Shown: positions 32,175 through 42,315, counted from the first letter of the stretch. The stretch: 64,000 nt of DNA from Lachnospiraceae bacterium (GCA_009911175.1 QXWX01000016.1:29451-93450), one strand, 5' to 3'. The notes: generated from the sequence alone by a model not told the origin. Program-made: numbers and translations.

Positions 32175-33248
32175 TTATTCCTCCGAGTCTGCCTGTTCCA
32201 CCTGCACGCACTTGTCTACCAGATACTCCGCCACCTTTCTCTGGAGAATGGCCTTGCGAAGCAGGTCTTCTCCGACACGCTCCTTAAAAGCCTCCACATC
32301 ATCAGAGCCTGCCTCTTTTGCATATTCCTCGATCAGCTTCTCATATTCCGATTCGGAAGGCTCCAGCTTCTTTTCCTTTGCCAGAAGGCTGCATGCCAGA
32401 TTCGCCTTGACGATCGTCTCCGCAGACTCCCGGGCTTCCTTTTCAAACTCCTCGACCGTCTGCTTCATATATGTACTCAGGAATTCCTCAAATTCCAGGC
32501 CATATCCCTCCGCCAGCCTTTTATACGTATCCTCCGTCGTCTGATACTCCGCATCTACCTGGTCCTCCGGAAGCTTTTTCACCTCCGTCTCATCCAGCAT
32601 AGCCATCAGCGCATTACTCTCAAGAGTAGATTTCACCTGCAGCTCGCTGTTTTCCTGCAGCCGCTTCCGGATCTCCTCCTTATACTCCTCTACTGTCTTG
32701 GATTCTTCGCTGTGCTCCTTGACCCATTCGTCCGTCAGCTCCGGCGTGATCACTTCGTAGATCCCATTCAGTGTAACGTTAAAATTCGCAGGCTTATCTG
32801 CTACTTCCTCATTCCGGTAGTTTGCCGGAAACTTTACAGTAATATCAAAATTATCGCCCGGCTCGTGCCCCACGATCTGTTCTTCAAAACCCTTGTACTC
32901 TCCCTCAGCAGGCAGAAACTGTCCGGAGCCCAGGATCAGGGATGCGCCGACAGCGCTGCCTCCGTCGAATTCCTCTCCGAAGATGGTGCCCGTATAGTCA
33001 ATGTCAACGGTATCTCCGTCCTTGGCTGCCCGGCCCGTAATCTCCTTACGCTCCTGAGATGTAGCCAGCTGACTGCTGATCGAACTCTCAACTGACGAAT
33101 CCGACACCTCCGTATTCTCCAGCTTGGGAATCTCCAGTTTTTTGTACTTGTTTATCGTGATGTATTCATCCGATAATGTCGAGCCGCAGCCGGCCAAAGA
33201 CACAGCCAGCATACTGCTTACCAGCACTGCGATCCATTTTTTCTTCAT
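32175..33248 (-). CDS. Extracytoplasmic trigger-factor-like lipoprotein with FKBP domain
   Basis: 357 residues. A lipoprotein signal (VLVSSMLAVSLAGC, lipid on Cys21) is followed by a divergent N-terminal segment, an FKBP-type isomerase domain at about 75-165 (DTVDIDYTGTIFGEEFDGG, LGSGQFLPA, FEEQIVGHEPGDNFDITVKFP), and an all-helical C-terminal part like that of trigger factor. It therefore resembles cytosolic Tig moved outside the membrane, likely helping secreted proteins fold. It is read in the same direction as the epimerase gene, 76 bases upstream. Confidence 0.85.
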   Translation of the reverse strand: MKKKWIAVLVSSMLAVSLAGCGSTLSDEYITINKYKKLEIPKLENTEVSDSSVESSISSQLATSQERKEITGRAAKDGDTVDIDYTGTIFGEEFDGGSAVGASLILGSGQFLPAEGEYKGFEEQIVGHEPGDNFDITVKFPANYRNEEVADKPANFNVTLNGIYEVITPELTDEWVKEHSEESKTVEEYKEEIRKRLQENSELQVKSTLESNALMAMLDETEVKKLPEDQVDAEYQTTEDTYKRLAEGYGLEFEEFLSTYMKQTVEEFEKEARESAETIVKANLACSLLAKEKKLEPSESEYEKLIEEYAKEAGSDDVEAFKERVGEDLLRKAILQRKVAEYLVDKCVQVEQADSEE

Positions 33249-33398
33249 CTTTTCACCTCATAATTCTTTGCAAAAGCTTTTTCGGCAAATCGGTATGGTC
33301 TGCCGATTACTGTTCAAGTATACCATATTCCATGATTGAAAAAAAGTCATTTTTAGATTTAATTCCGGTATTCGCTTCCAATTTATAAATCCCGCGGC

Positions 33399-34874
33399 TT
33401 AAAGCAGGGGGGACAAAAGCCGGCTGAACTGTTCCTTCACCCGGATGATAAATCCTCTCTGGTCATAGACCTTCCTGGTAACATGAGTACATTTCGTCAT
33501 ATCCGTCTCAAAGATCCGCTCCAGACGCTGTACGGTGGGCTCACTGTAGATCACCGCATTGACTTCAAAGTTCAGTTCAAAGCTGCGGATATCCATGTTT
33601 GCCGTCCCGACACAGGCCACCATCCCGTCCACGCTCAGCGTCTTCGCATGGAGAAAACCGTTGTTGTAGACGTAGCATTTCGCTCCGGCCTGAACCAGCT
33701 CGCCCAGATAGGAATAGGTCGCCCAGTACACAAACGGATGGTCCGGTTTGCAGGGCACCATGATCCGTACATCAATCCCGGAACGGCTGGCGATCATCAG
33801 CGCATCCAGAATCGAGTCATCCGGGATCAGATATGGGGTCTGGATATAGACATGCTTTTTTGCACTGTGGATCAGCCTGAGATAATTGTCATGAATGGTC
33901 TTGGTCTTGGAGTCCGGTCCGCTGGAAATGATCTGCACCGGGTCGCGCCCCTTCCTGACATATGTGGGAATCTCAAACAGATTATCCTGCTGAAACAGAT
34001 TTTCCTTCGCGGCATAGTTCCAGTCCAGCACAAATCTGACCGCAAGCGAGGTTACTGCCGCCCCCTCAATACACAGATGAGTGTCCCTCCAATAGCCGAA
34101 TTTTTTATTCTTTCCCAGATATTCCCTGCCCACATTGAAGCCGCCCACAAAACCAATCCTGCCGTCAATGACGACGATCTTCCTGTGGTTCCGGTAATTC
34201 ATCCGAAGCTGGAACTGCCCCAGAAGTGCCGGAAAAAATTCCGCCACCTGGATTCCTTCGCGTTCCAGACGGTGCCAGTCCCGGTTATGCATCGTACGGC
34301 AGCCCATACTGTCAAAGAGAATCCTCACTTCCACTCCCTGCCTTGCCTTCTGGATCAGCACCGGCTCAATCTTCTGCCACAGCTCATCATTCCGGATGAT
34401 ATAATATTGAAGGTGTATATAACATTTTGCCTGCTTCATCTCATCGATCAATGCCCGGAACTTCTCTTTTCCGTCCGCATAGACGCGTACGTCGTTGTTG
34501 TCTGTCAGCACTGCCTGACCGGCTTCCAGATTATACAGGATCAGATCCTCAAAACGCCGCAGCTCCGGATTGGCCAGGCGAAGCCGCTTCCGGTAGATCC
34601 GTTCTTCCTGCCGGCGGACCGCGTACTTCAATTCCCCTTCAATCTCCTTTGCCTTGAACATCCGGCTCTTATGAAAATCCTGTCCGATCATAAGATACAT
34701 GACAAACCCGAGAATCGGGATAAAATATAAGATCAAAAGCCACGTCCACACCGTCTGCGGAGACCTTCGCTGAAAAAAAATGATCACCAGAGACAGTAAG
34801 ATATTGATGATCACCAGATGATCCATAATAAAATGATATGTGACCGCAGTCCCGTTCCAGATCGTTTCCGCCAT
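33399..34874 (-). CDS. cls: Cardiolipin synthase (phospholipase-D type)
   Basis: 491 residues. Two N-terminal membrane helices (LVIINILLSLVIIFFQ and VWTWLLILYFIPILGFVMYLMIG) precede two HKD motifs: NHRKIVVIDGRIGFVGGFN near residue 230 and HAKTLSVDGMVACVGTANMD near residue 410. It joins two phosphatidylglycerol molecules to make cardiolipin. The start at 34874 was chosen for GGAGG 8 bases upstream; a longer Cys-rich reading upstream is not supported. Confidence 0.94.
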   Translation of the reverse strand: MAETIWNGTAVTYHFIMDHLVIINILLSLVIIFFQRRSPQTVWTWLLILYFIPILGFVMYLMIGQDFHKSRMFKAKEIEGELKYAVRRQEERIYRKRLRLANPELRRFEDLILYNLEAGQAVLTDNNDVRVYADGKEKFRALIDEMKQAKCYIHLQYYIIRNDELWQKIEPVLIQKARQGVEVRILFDSMGCRTMHNRDWHRLEREGIQVAEFFPALLGQFQLRMNYRNHRKIVVIDGRIGFVGGFNVGREYLGKNKKFGYWRDTHLCIEGAAVTSLAVRFVLDWNYAAKENLFQQDNLFEIPTYVRKGRDPVQIISSGPDSKTKTIHDNYLRLIHSAKKHVYIQTPYLIPDDSILDALMIASRSGIDVRIMVPCKPDHPFVYWATYSYLGELVQAGAKCYVYNNGFLHAKTLSVDGMVACVGTANMDIRSFELNFEVNAVIYSEPTVQRLERIFETDMTKCTHVTRKVYDQRGFIIRVKEQFSRLLSPLL

Positions 34875-35104
34875 AAAAAAATCCTCCATCATTCGAAAGC
34901 AGCGATTGCCGGATGCCTTGCAGCAAGACGCAGGGCACCGTGAACAGTAACAAGAATACTTCTTAATGTATTGTTTGTCAAGTTTCTGTTCGTATTCACA
35001 CCGCCATGCGCAAAAAGTAAGCAGTTCGTCCAATGTCTGCTTGCACTTCACCGAAAACAATGTTACAATAGATTACGGAAAAAGAGTAAACAGGAGGATT
35101 TGCC

Positions 35105-35569
35105 GTGAGTACAGTAACGATCGTAATGCTGGTGATCTTAGCGATTTTAATCGCAGCATTTATTGCACTTTATTTTTTTGGAAAGAAGATGGAAAAAAAG
35201 CAGGCTGCGCAGAAGGAGCAGATGGATGCCATTGCGCAGACGGTTACCATGATGGTGATCGATAAGAAAAAAATGAAGCTGAAAGATGCCGGTTTCCCGG
35301 CTGTAGTTGTGGAGAATACCCCCAAGTACCTCCGGCGCTCCAAGGTTCCGGTCGTAAAGGCCAAGATCGGTCCGCAGATCATGTCTCTGATGTGCGACGC
35401 GCAGGTCTATCCGTTAATTCCGGTAGGCGGCAAGCCCATCAAGGCAGTCTTAAGCGGAATTTACATAACCAGTGTAAAGGGCATCCGCGGTTCCCTGGAG
35501 AAGCCGCAGCCCAAGAAAAAATTCATGGACCGTTTTAAAAAAGAAAAGAAGGATGACAAAAAGAAATAA
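35105..35569 (+). CDS. Unknown single-pass membrane protein with basic tail
   Basis: 154 residues. The start is a GTG at 35105 behind CAGGAGG. One N-terminal helix (VTIVMLVILAILIAAFIALYFFG) is followed by a cytosolic domain of about 100 residues (KLKDAGFPAVVVENTPKYLRRSKVPVVKAKIGPQIMSLMCD...YPLIPVGGKPIKAVLSGIYITSVKG) and a Lys-rich tail. I do not recognise it, but the compact domain looks conserved. Divergent from the cardiolipin synthase gene. Confidence 0.6.
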   Translation: MSTVTIVMLVILAILIAAFIALYFFGKKMEKKQAAQKEQMDAIAQTVTMMVIDKKKMKLKDAGFPAVVVENTPKYLRRSKVPVVKAKIGPQIMSLMCDAQVYPLIPVGGKPIKAVLSGIYITSVKGIRGSLEKPQPKKKFMDRFKKEKKDDKKK

Positions 35570-35580
35570 TCCGTCTGAAA

Positions 35581-35619
35581 AAAATCAGCACACATTCCCC
35601 AGGATGTGTGCTGATTTTT
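35581..35619. terminator. Bidirectional terminator
   Basis: AAAATCAGCACACAT pairs with ATGTGTGCTGATTTTT, loop of 8 bases. It serves the gene at 35105-35569 and touches the stop codon of the convergent DUF1934 gene. Confidence 0.9.
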
Positions 35620-36085
35620 ATGACAGATTCAAGGAAAAATCGCCGGCAGTTCTGGACATGATGTTCATTTTGATCGTGCAGTCCGCCATCGGTTCATGAT
35701 TGACATCCAGCTCGTAGTCCAGTGAAACATCAATCTTCTTGTCTGTCACCTTCACTTCCATATTCTTCGTATTGACGCCTACAAGCATCTGTCCGTACGG
35801 CGTCTGATAATAAGTAAGGTTCTTCTTGTTTTTTTCAAAAACCATATGTGAATTCGAAAGCCCCCGCTTAATGATCTCCAGGCTGTCATCCCCCGATATC
35901 TTGATCTGATTTTTGGTCACTCCGGGAGTCCCCTCCATCAGCTCATCATAGATCACATAGTGCTTTCCGTTCCGGCAGTAGTAGCTCGCCGGAGTCACCA
36001 CTTCAATCGGTTCATTCTCTTCCGTCAGATCGGACATTGCGTCCTGATGCAGACCTGAGATACTCACCAGCACATCTTTTGTCAT
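35618..36085 (-). CDS. DUF1934 (YwiB-like) protein
   Basis: 155 residues forming an eight-stranded-barrel-like pattern: VLVSISGLHQD, VVTPASYYCRNGKHYVIYDEL, TKNQIKISGDDSLEIIKRGLSNSHMVFEKNKKNLTYYQTPYG and SLDYELDVNHEPMADCTIKMNI. This family is widespread in Firmicutes and resembles calycin-like barrels, with no known function. GGAGG is found before the ATG at 36085. It lies 72 bases downstream of murI in the same direction, a pairing common in this family of organisms. Confidence 0.85.
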   Translation of the reverse strand: MTKDVLVSISGLHQDAMSDLTEENEPIEVVTPASYYCRNGKHYVIYDELMEGTPGVTKNQIKISGDDSLEIIKRGLSNSHMVFEKNKKNLTYYQTPYGQMLVGVNTKNMEVKVTDKKIDVSLDYELDVNHEPMADCTIKMNIMSRTAGDFSLNLS

Positions 36086-36157
36086 ACTCCATCCTCCATG
36101 TATTGCAGCCGTCTTACACTGTACGGACCGCACAGTGAATGCACAGTCCTGACATCC

Positions 36158-36979
36158 TTAATAGCTTTCTATATTCACCACATTCGTTTCCGGTACGTCG
36201 AAGGGCATCACCGTGTTGGCAAAATGCCGAAACTTCTCAGCCGTATCGCTGACGTAGAATTCATATCGGCTCCCCGGCGTCTCCCTGTCTCCATTGGCCA
36301 TATCCCGCTCCTCCAAGAGCGCTTTCAGATCCAGCGCCGTCTCATAGGCCGGATTGACGATCTGGATATCCTCGCCCATATAAACACGAATCCGGGAACG
36401 CAGAAGAGGATAATGGGTACATCCCAGGATCATGGCATCTATATCCGTAGCACGCAGGGATTCCAGATAATACTCAATGATCTCCCGGGTCACCTCATGC
36501 TCCTTGAAGCCTTCTTCCACCAGAGGAACAAACAGCGGGCATGCCTTTTCAATGACCTGGATCTGCGGGTCCATTCCCTGGATAACTTTTGTGTATACCC
36601 CGCTCCGGACCGTGGCATCCGTACCCACGACACCAATCTTCCGGTTCCGGGTCACCTTCACAGCGGCCCTCGCTCCGGGTGCTACCACTCCGAGGATCGG
36701 AATATCAAATTCATCCCGCACCGCCTCAAGCGCAAGAGCGCTGGCCGTATTGCAGGCAATGACGATCGCCTTGACCTGTTTGGTCTTCAGAAAACGGATG
36801 ATCTGTTCCGAAAAGCGGATCACTGTCTTTTGAGACTTGCTGCCGTAAGGTACCCGGGCAGTATCTCCAAAATATACAATATTTTCATTCGGGAGCTGCC
36901 GGATGATCTCACGCACTACGGTCAGGCCGCCTACTCCTGAATCAAATACACCGACCGGTGCCCCTTTTTTACACTCCAT
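36158..36979 (-). CDS. murI: Glutamate racemase
   Basis: 273 residues. GVFDSGVGGLTVVREI is the N-terminal signature, IACNTASALAL carries the first catalytic cysteine, and LGCTHYPLLR the second. It makes D-glutamate for peptidoglycan. No signal or membrane segment. Length is typical. Confidence 0.96.
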   Translation of the reverse strand: MECKKGAPVGVFDSGVGGLTVVREIIRQLPNENIVYFGDTARVPYGSKSQKTVIRFSEQIIRFLKTKQVKAIVIACNTASALALEAVRDEFDIPILGVVAPGARAAVKVTRNRKIGVVGTDATVRSGVYTKVIQGMDPQIQVIEKACPLFVPLVEEGFKEHEVTREIIEYYLESLRATDIDAMILGCTHYPLLRSRIRVYMGEDIQIVNPAYETALDLKALLEERDMANGDRETPGSRYEFYVSDTAEKFRHFANTVMPFDVPETNVVNIESY

Positions 36980-37020
36980 ACTGTTTTATCCCCTGGGTCT
37001 TTACTTTTTCGCAATAATAC

Positions 37021-37047
37021 AGAAAGCCTGCCACTGGCAGCCTTTCT
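37021..37047 (-). terminator. Hairpin terminator behind pfkA
   Basis: AGAAAGCCTGCC pairs with GGCAGCCTTTCT with two mismatched bases, 35 bases after the pfkA stop. The T-rich tail is weak. Confidence 0.45.
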
Positions 37048-37081
37048 GCACATGATGGTATCCGGTGCGGCAGCCTTTCGA

Positions 37082-38095
37082 TTACAGCGCCAGCACCTTG
37101 GAGATCTCATACTGATGATTGGAGATCTTCTTCTTCATGCTTAATGCCTCGTTGATATCGTAATCAACGAACTCGCCTTCCTTGTAGCCTACCACACGGT
37201 TATACTTGCCGGCCAGGAGCAGCTCCACTGCCATAGCCCCCATGGTAGACGCATAGACTCTGTCCTTGCAGGTCGGGCTTCCGCCGCGCTGCATGTGTCC
37301 CAGGATCGTCGCTCTGGTCTCGATTCCGGTCGCTTCCTCAATCCTCTTTGCCAGGTTGATCGTATCGCCTACACCTTCTGCATTGATGATGATGTAATTC
37401 TTCTTGCCGCGTCTCTTGTTCGCCATGATATCCTGGATCAGCGCCGCTTCATCGAAGTTCTCCTTCTCCTCGGGAAGCAGGATCCTCTCCGCGCCATTGG
37501 CAATACCGCACCAGAGAGCCAGATATCCCGCGTCACGTCCCATAACCTCGATGATACTGCACCGCTCATGGGATGTAGAAGTATCACGGACCTTATCAAT
37601 GGCTTCCATCGCCGTATTCACAGCCGTATCAAACCCGATGGTATACTCTGTGCATGCAATGTCCAGATCAATGGTTCCCGGAAGCCCAATGGTCTTCACC
37701 CCGTAATTGGCAAGCTTCTGCGCGCCCGCAAAAGAACCATCGCCGCCGATGACCACCAGCGCGTCAATACCGTATTTCTTACAAATCGCCGCTGCTTTCT
37801 GCTGTCCTTCCGTTGTACGCATGGATTTACAGCGCGCAGTCTGGAGAAGTGTTCCGCCCCGCTGAATGGTATCCGACACATCACGGGCGGACAGATCAAT
37901 AATCTCTTCCTTCAGAAGACCATGATATCCCTTGCGGATCCCGCGTACCTTTAAGCCGTGTGACAAAGCCGTCCTTACCACTGCGCGGATCGCAGCATTC
38001 ATTCCGGGAGCGTCGCCTCCGCTTGTCAGGACACCGACCGTACGGATCGTGTCTTCCATTTCATCCAATACCTGTTTGTTTTCCATTTCTCCCAT
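37082..38095 (-). CDS. pfkA: ATP-dependent 6-phosphofructokinase
   Basis: 337 residues. VGVLTSGGDAPGMNAAIRAVV is the nucleotide-binding start, VVIGGDGSFAGA holds the glycine that marks ATP rather than pyrophosphate use, and PGTIDLDIACTEYTIGFDTAVNT contains the catalytic Asp (TID). The usual TIDND is here TIDLD, with both aspartates kept. GRDAGYLAL and HMQRGGSPTCKDR follow. It commits fructose-6-phosphate to glycolysis. GAGGAGGAAG precedes the ATG. It lies downstream of dnaE, as in many Clostridia. Confidence 0.95.
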   Translation of the reverse strand: MGEMENKQVLDEMEDTIRTVGVLTSGGDAPGMNAAIRAVVRTALSHGLKVRGIRKGYHGLLKEEIIDLSARDVSDTIQRGGTLLQTARCKSMRTTEGQQKAAAICKKYGIDALVVIGGDGSFAGAQKLANYGVKTIGLPGTIDLDIACTEYTIGFDTAVNTAMEAIDKVRDTSTSHERCSIIEVMGRDAGYLALWCGIANGAERILLPEEKENFDEAALIQDIMANKRRGKKNYIIINAEGVGDTINLAKRIEEATGIETRATILGHMQRGGSPTCKDRVYASTMGAMAVELLLAGKYNRVVGYKEGEFVDYDINEALSMKKKISNHQYEISKVLAL

Positions 38096-38324
38096 GCTTC
38101 CTTCCTCCTCAGGTGTATTGAGCGCCAGAAAAATCTGCCGCTCAATATCATATAATTAAAAGTAAGTACCCTGCAAAAACTCTGCCGCCGGCAGAATTTC
38201 TGCAGCATCAGAATTTACCAGGCACATCTGTTCCCGGCTGCCTCCGCGCCTGAAACAAGGAACCAGGATTCAGGAATTACACCGCCTGATTTTGTACATT
38301 CTTCAATGATTTATTTTATACTAT

Positions 38325-41300
38325 TTATATACGGTTTTCAATAGTCTTTTCGACTACTTTTACCCGCTTTTCCCCAAACTGATTCATCAATCTGCTTAAT
38401 ACCTGAGGAGTGATCAGGATATTCCGGTTTCTGGGCAGTCTTTTTACCGCGCGCTCGGCCTGACAGTAGATCACCACCTCGTCTTCCCCGTCGGAATCCT
38501 TCAGATGTCCGAACAATGTCTGTTCCTGTTCCAGATAGTCCGCCTTGTCCGGAAACTGGATCCACAACTCCCGTTTTTTTCGGTCAAAGGGGATCACTTT
38601 CTCGCAGATCAGCTTACTTGGCCTCTCGTCTTCCTCGGACACTCTTCCTCGGATAAATACCTTCTGGTCCACCTCCAAAAGCTCCCGGTTCTTCTCATAG
38701 TCCCGCGGGAATACGACCACCTCCACGGTTCCCAGCAGGTCCTCAACGGTCACAAATGCCATCATCTGGTTTGTTCTCGTATATTTTACTGTTTTGTCCG
38801 TGATCAGTCCGCCTATGGTTTCCCTGGCTCCGTCGTGAACCTTGGAACGCCCTGTTTCCTCATCCGGCTGAAAATCCGGCGTGACGGCAGAAATATTTTT
38901 TCTCCATGCCGCTTCATAAGCATCCAGGGGATGTCCGCTGATGTAGATCCCCAGCACTTCCTTTTCAAATGCGAGCTGGTTCTCTCTCGTATATTCCCCC
39001 ACATCCGGCAGCCGGATCTCGAACTGGCTCTTTTCCTCCTCTTCCACCAGATCAAACAGAGTCATCTGCCCTGTCATGGCATACTTTTTTTCCTGGTTCA
39101 CATGATCCAGGATCTGCAGGTAAATACTCATAAACTGCTTCCTTGTTCCTCCCAGGCAGTCCAGCGCGCCGGACTTGATCAGGTTTTCGATCACCTTTTT
39201 ATTCAATGCTTCCTTAATAGACATCCGGTTAATAAAATCTTCCAGGTTTTTAAAGCTGCCAAATTCCTCCCTGTCCGATACGATAGCCTGGATCACCTGC
39301 TTCCCGATGCTTTTGATCGCCGCAAGTCCGTAACGGATCTGTCCGGAATCCACCGAAAAATCCGAATAGCCCCGGTTAATGTCCGGCGGAAGGATCTGGA
39401 TATCCATCCCCCGGCAGGCATATACATATTCCGCCACCTTGGACGGATTTTCAATGACGGAGGTCATCAGCGCCGCCATAAATTCCACCGGATAATAATA
39501 TTTTAAATATGCGGTCTGATAGGCCACCACCGCATAGGCGGCGGCATGGGACTTGTTGAACGCATATTTCGCAAAATCGATCATCTCGTCATAGATCTTA
39601 TTTGCAACCTTCTCGTCAATCCCGTTCTTAACACACCCCGGTACATTGGTCTCTTCATCGCCATAGACAAAGATCTGCCGCTCCTTGCGCATCACATCCC
39701 CTTTTTTCTTGGACATGGCCCGCCGCAGCAGATCGCTCCGCCCCATGGTGTAGCCAGCAAGATCCCGGACGATCTGCATGACCTGCTCCTGATAGACGAT
39801 GCAGCCATAGGTGGGCGACAGGATGGGCTCCAGCTGGGGGCAGTCATATACAATGGATCCCGCCCCGTTCTTCCCCTTGATATACTGGGGGATAAAATCC
39901 ATCGGCCCCGGACGGTACAGGGCGATCCCCGCAATGATATCTTCCAGGCTGTGAGGCTTTAATTCCTTCATGAAGCTTTTCATCCCCGGACTTTCAATCT
40001 GGAAGATCCCGTCTGTTTTTCCGGTTCCGATGTAGTCCAGCACGGCCTGGTCGTTATAATCAATGGCATTTAGATCCAGCTCCGGCGCTTTTTGCTTCAC
40101 CATCCGCACTGCGTTCTGAATCACGGTCAGGGTCCTCAATCCCAGGAAATCCATTTTTAAAAGCCCCAGCTCCTCCAGCGTGGTCATCGTGAACTGCGTC
40201 GTAATGGAACCATCCTGGGCCCGGGATAACGGAACATATTCATCCGCGGGCTCCTGGCTGATGACCACGCCGGCGGCATGCATGGAGCTGTGCCTGGGCA
40301 ATCCTTCCAGACGTTTGGACATGTCGATGACATTTTTCACCTGCTCATCCGTCTCATAGGCTTTTTTCAGCTCCGGGTTCATCTCCAGCGCCTTCGCGAT
40401 GGTAATGTTCAGCTCCTTCGGAATCATCTTCGCGATGGAGTCCACAAACGCGTAGGGCAGGTCCATGACCCGGCCCACATCCCGGATCACGCCCCGGGCC
40501 GCCAGCGTTCCGAAGGTCACGATCTGCACCACCCGGTCCTTGCCGTATTTGCGGACCACGTAATCAATGACCTCCTGCCTTCGTTCAAAGCAGAAGTCCA
40601 CGTCGATATCGGGCATGGACACACGCTCCGGATTGAGGAACCGCTCGAACAGAAGCTGATACCGCAGGGGATCGATATCAGTGATCCCCAGGCAGTAAGA
40701 CACGATGCTGCCCGCCGCGGAGCCTCTTCCCGGCCCGACAGCGATCCCGTGGTCCTTGGCATATTTGATAAAGTCCCACACGATCAGGAAATAATCCACA
40801 TACCCCATATTTTGGATCGTATCCAGCTCGTATTTCAGCCGTTCCCGATTCTCCTGAGCCTCTTCGCCGTAACGCTGATCCAGCCCTTCATAGCACAGTT
40901 TGTTCAGATATTCCCAGGAGGTCATCCCATCCGGCACGTCGTACTTAGGCAGCTTGGTCACGCCGAACTCAATCTCCACATGGCAGCGGTCAGCAATCTT
41001 CTGTGTATTCTCCACTGCCTGCCGCGCATAAGGAAACAGCGCTGTCATCTCTTCCTGAGATTTGACATAGTACTGCCCGCCTTCATAGCGCATCCGGTTC
41101 TCATCCGCCAGCTTTTTTCCCGTCTGGATACAGAGCAGGATGTCATGGGGCTTCTCGTCCTCCGCATAGGTGTAATGCACGTCATTGGTGGCCGCCAGCT
41201 CGATCCCCAGCTCCTCGGACATCTGCAGCAGACGCTGGTTCACAAGCTTCTGCTCCGGAATACCGTGGTCCTGCAGCTCCAGGAAATAATTGCCCTTCCC

Positions 41301-41798
41301 GAAAATGTCCTGATACTCCAGCGCTTGTTCCTTCGCGTCTTCGTACAGCCCCCGAACCAGGTATCGCTGCACCTCCCCGGCAAGGCAGGCGCTCAATGCA
41401 ATGATCCCCTCATGGTACTCCCGCAGAAGTTCCTTGTCCACACGAGGCTTATAATAATACCCGTCCACAAACCCTTTGGACACAATCTTCATCAGATTGG
41501 CATAGCCGGTATTATTCTCCGCCAAAAGGACCAGATGATAATAACGGTCATCCCCGCCCGTGATCTCCCTGTCGAACCTGGAGCCCGGCGCCACATAGAC
41601 CTCACATCCAAGGATGGGATTGATCCCTGCTTTTTTTGCTTCCCGGTAAAAGTCGATCACCCCGTACATGACTCCGTGGTCCGTGATCGCCGCGCTGTCC
41701 ATGCCCAGTTCCTTTACCCTTGCCACATATTCCGATATTTTGTTTGAACCATCCAGGAGACTATACTCCGTATGGACGTGTAAATGCACAAACCCCAT
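38325..41798 (-). CDS. dnaE: DNA polymerase III alpha subunit
   Basis: 1157 residues. The N-terminal PHP domain starts HLHVHTEYSLLDGSNKI. The polymerase palm has GRGSAAGSIVSYCLGIT and PDIDVDFCFERR with the catalytic aspartates, then VQIVTFGTLAARGVIRDVGR. The fingers and helix-hairpin part follows (SHAAAYAVVAYQTAYLKYYYPVEF, FKNLEDFI), and an OB-fold domain lies near the end (GGLITDKTVKYTRTNQMMAFVTVEDLLGTVEVVVFPRDY). Together with PolC it copies the chromosome. No intein or frameshift was seen. Confidence 0.97.
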   Translation of the reverse strand: MGFVHLHVHTEYSLLDGSNKISEYVARVKELGMDSAAITDHGVMYGVIDFYREAKKAGINPILGCEVYVAPGSRFDREITGGDDRYYHLVLLAENNTGYANLMKIVSKGFVDGYYYKPRVDKELLREYHEGIIALSACLAGEVQRYLVRGLYEDAKEQALEYQDIFGKGNYFLELQDHGIPEQKLVNQRLLQMSEELGIELAATNDVHYTYAEDEKPHDILLCIQTGKKLADENRMRYEGGQYYVKSQEEMTALFPYARQAVENTQKIADRCHVEIEFGVTKLPKYDVPDGMTSWEYLNKLCYEGLDQRYGEEAQENRERLKYELDTIQNMGYVDYFLIVWDFIKYAKDHGIAVGPGRGSAAGSIVSYCLGITDIDPLRYQLLFERFLNPERVSMPDIDVDFCFERRQEVIDYVVRKYGKDRVVQIVTFGTLAARGVIRDVGRVMDLPYAFVDSIAKMIPKELNITIAKALEMNPELKKAYETDEQVKNVIDMSKRLEGLPRHSSMHAAGVVISQEPADEYVPLSRAQDGSITTQFTMTTLEELGLLKMDFLGLRTLTVIQNAVRMVKQKAPELDLNAIDYNDQAVLDYIGTGKTDGIFQIESPGMKSFMKELKPHSLEDIIAGIALYRPGPMDFIPQYIKGKNGAGSIVYDCPQLEPILSPTYGCIVYQEQVMQIVRDLAGYTMGRSDLLRRAMSKKKGDVMRKERQIFVYGDEETNVPGCVKNGIDEKVANKIYDEMIDFAKYAFNKSHAAAYAVVAYQTAYLKYYYPVEFMAALMTSVIENPSKVAEYVYACRGMDIQILPPDINRGYSDFSVDSGQIRYGLAAIKSIGKQVIQAIVSDREEFGSFKNLEDFINRMSIKEALNKKVIENLIKSGALDCLGGTRKQFMSIYLQILDHVNQEKKYAMTGQMTLFDLVEEEEKSQFEIRLPDVGEYTRENQLAFEKEVLGIYISGHPLDAYEAAWRKNISAVTPDFQPDEETGRSKVHDGARETIGGLITDKTVKYTRTNQMMAFVTVEDLLGTVEVVVFPRDYEKNRELLEVDQKVFIRGRVSEEDERPSKLICEKVIPFDRKKRELWIQFPDKADYLEQEQTLFGHLKDSDGEDEVVIYCQAERAVKRLPRNRNILITPQVLSRLMNQFGEKRVKVVEKTIENRI

Positions 41799-41876
41799 GC
41801 TTCACCTCCCGCCCGCAGCCGCTTTTCTATTTCCGCCAAAAATGACTGCCGTTTTGTAAATATTTACTTCCTGTGT

Positions 41877-41908
41877 AAAAAAACAAGGTGGTTCCCACAA
41901 GAACCACC
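41877..41908 (-). terminator. Terminator of the 79-residue protein gene
   Basis: GGTGGTTC and GAACCACC pair with a 6-base loop, and the minus strand then reads TTG plus a T run (41877-41883). Confidence 0.85.
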
Positions 41909-41922
41909 CAGCCTGCTCCGTA

Positions 41923-42162
41923 TTAGTTGCTTCCGTTCATCATGAATCCGATCAGCCTGTCTGTATCTTCCTTTTCATAAGCAAGGATCTCCAGCTCCGG
42001 AATCTCACCATTGGAAAAGATATTCGCCATAGATACGTACTGGGAAAGCTTGGACTTCAGATTCAGTCTGTCCCCTTCTCCTGTCACCAGTTCTACCTTC
42101 CCCTTGCACTGATCAACCACCTTGAAAAATCCTTCTATGTCTGTAATATTCTGTACTTTCAT
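41923..42162 (-). CDS. Small conserved protein of unknown function (79 aa)
   Basis: MKVQNITDIEGFFKVVDQCKG and the following text suggest a small alpha/beta protein without membrane segment. It begins with a GGAGG-type site just before the ATG (AGGAGGTCTTTG). I recall similar small proteins in Lachnospiraceae without assigned role. Divergent from the DHH phosphoesterase gene across 327 bases that hold a promoter and a hairpin leader. Confidence 0.6.
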   Translation of the reverse strand: MKVQNITDIEGFFKVVDQCKGKVELVTGEGDRLNLKSKLSQYVSMANIFSNGEIPELEILAYEKEDTDRLIGFMMNGSN

Positions 42163-42315
42163 AATTCAAAGACCTCCTCAAAAAATATTATTTTCTGTTT
42201 CTAACTTTTTCTGAGTTACGCTATCATTATACATGATTTTCCAAAGAATGCAATCTTTTTTTATGTTTTGAAAATTCTTTCTGTCCTCATTTTTTGTCTT
42301 CTCTGCAATTTATGT

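Noticed and set aside
40278..41747. 489-codon open frame on the plus strand opposite dnaE
   Set aside because: Mirror of a high-GC coding gene; composition (His/Gln/Arg-rich) is that of an antisense shadow.
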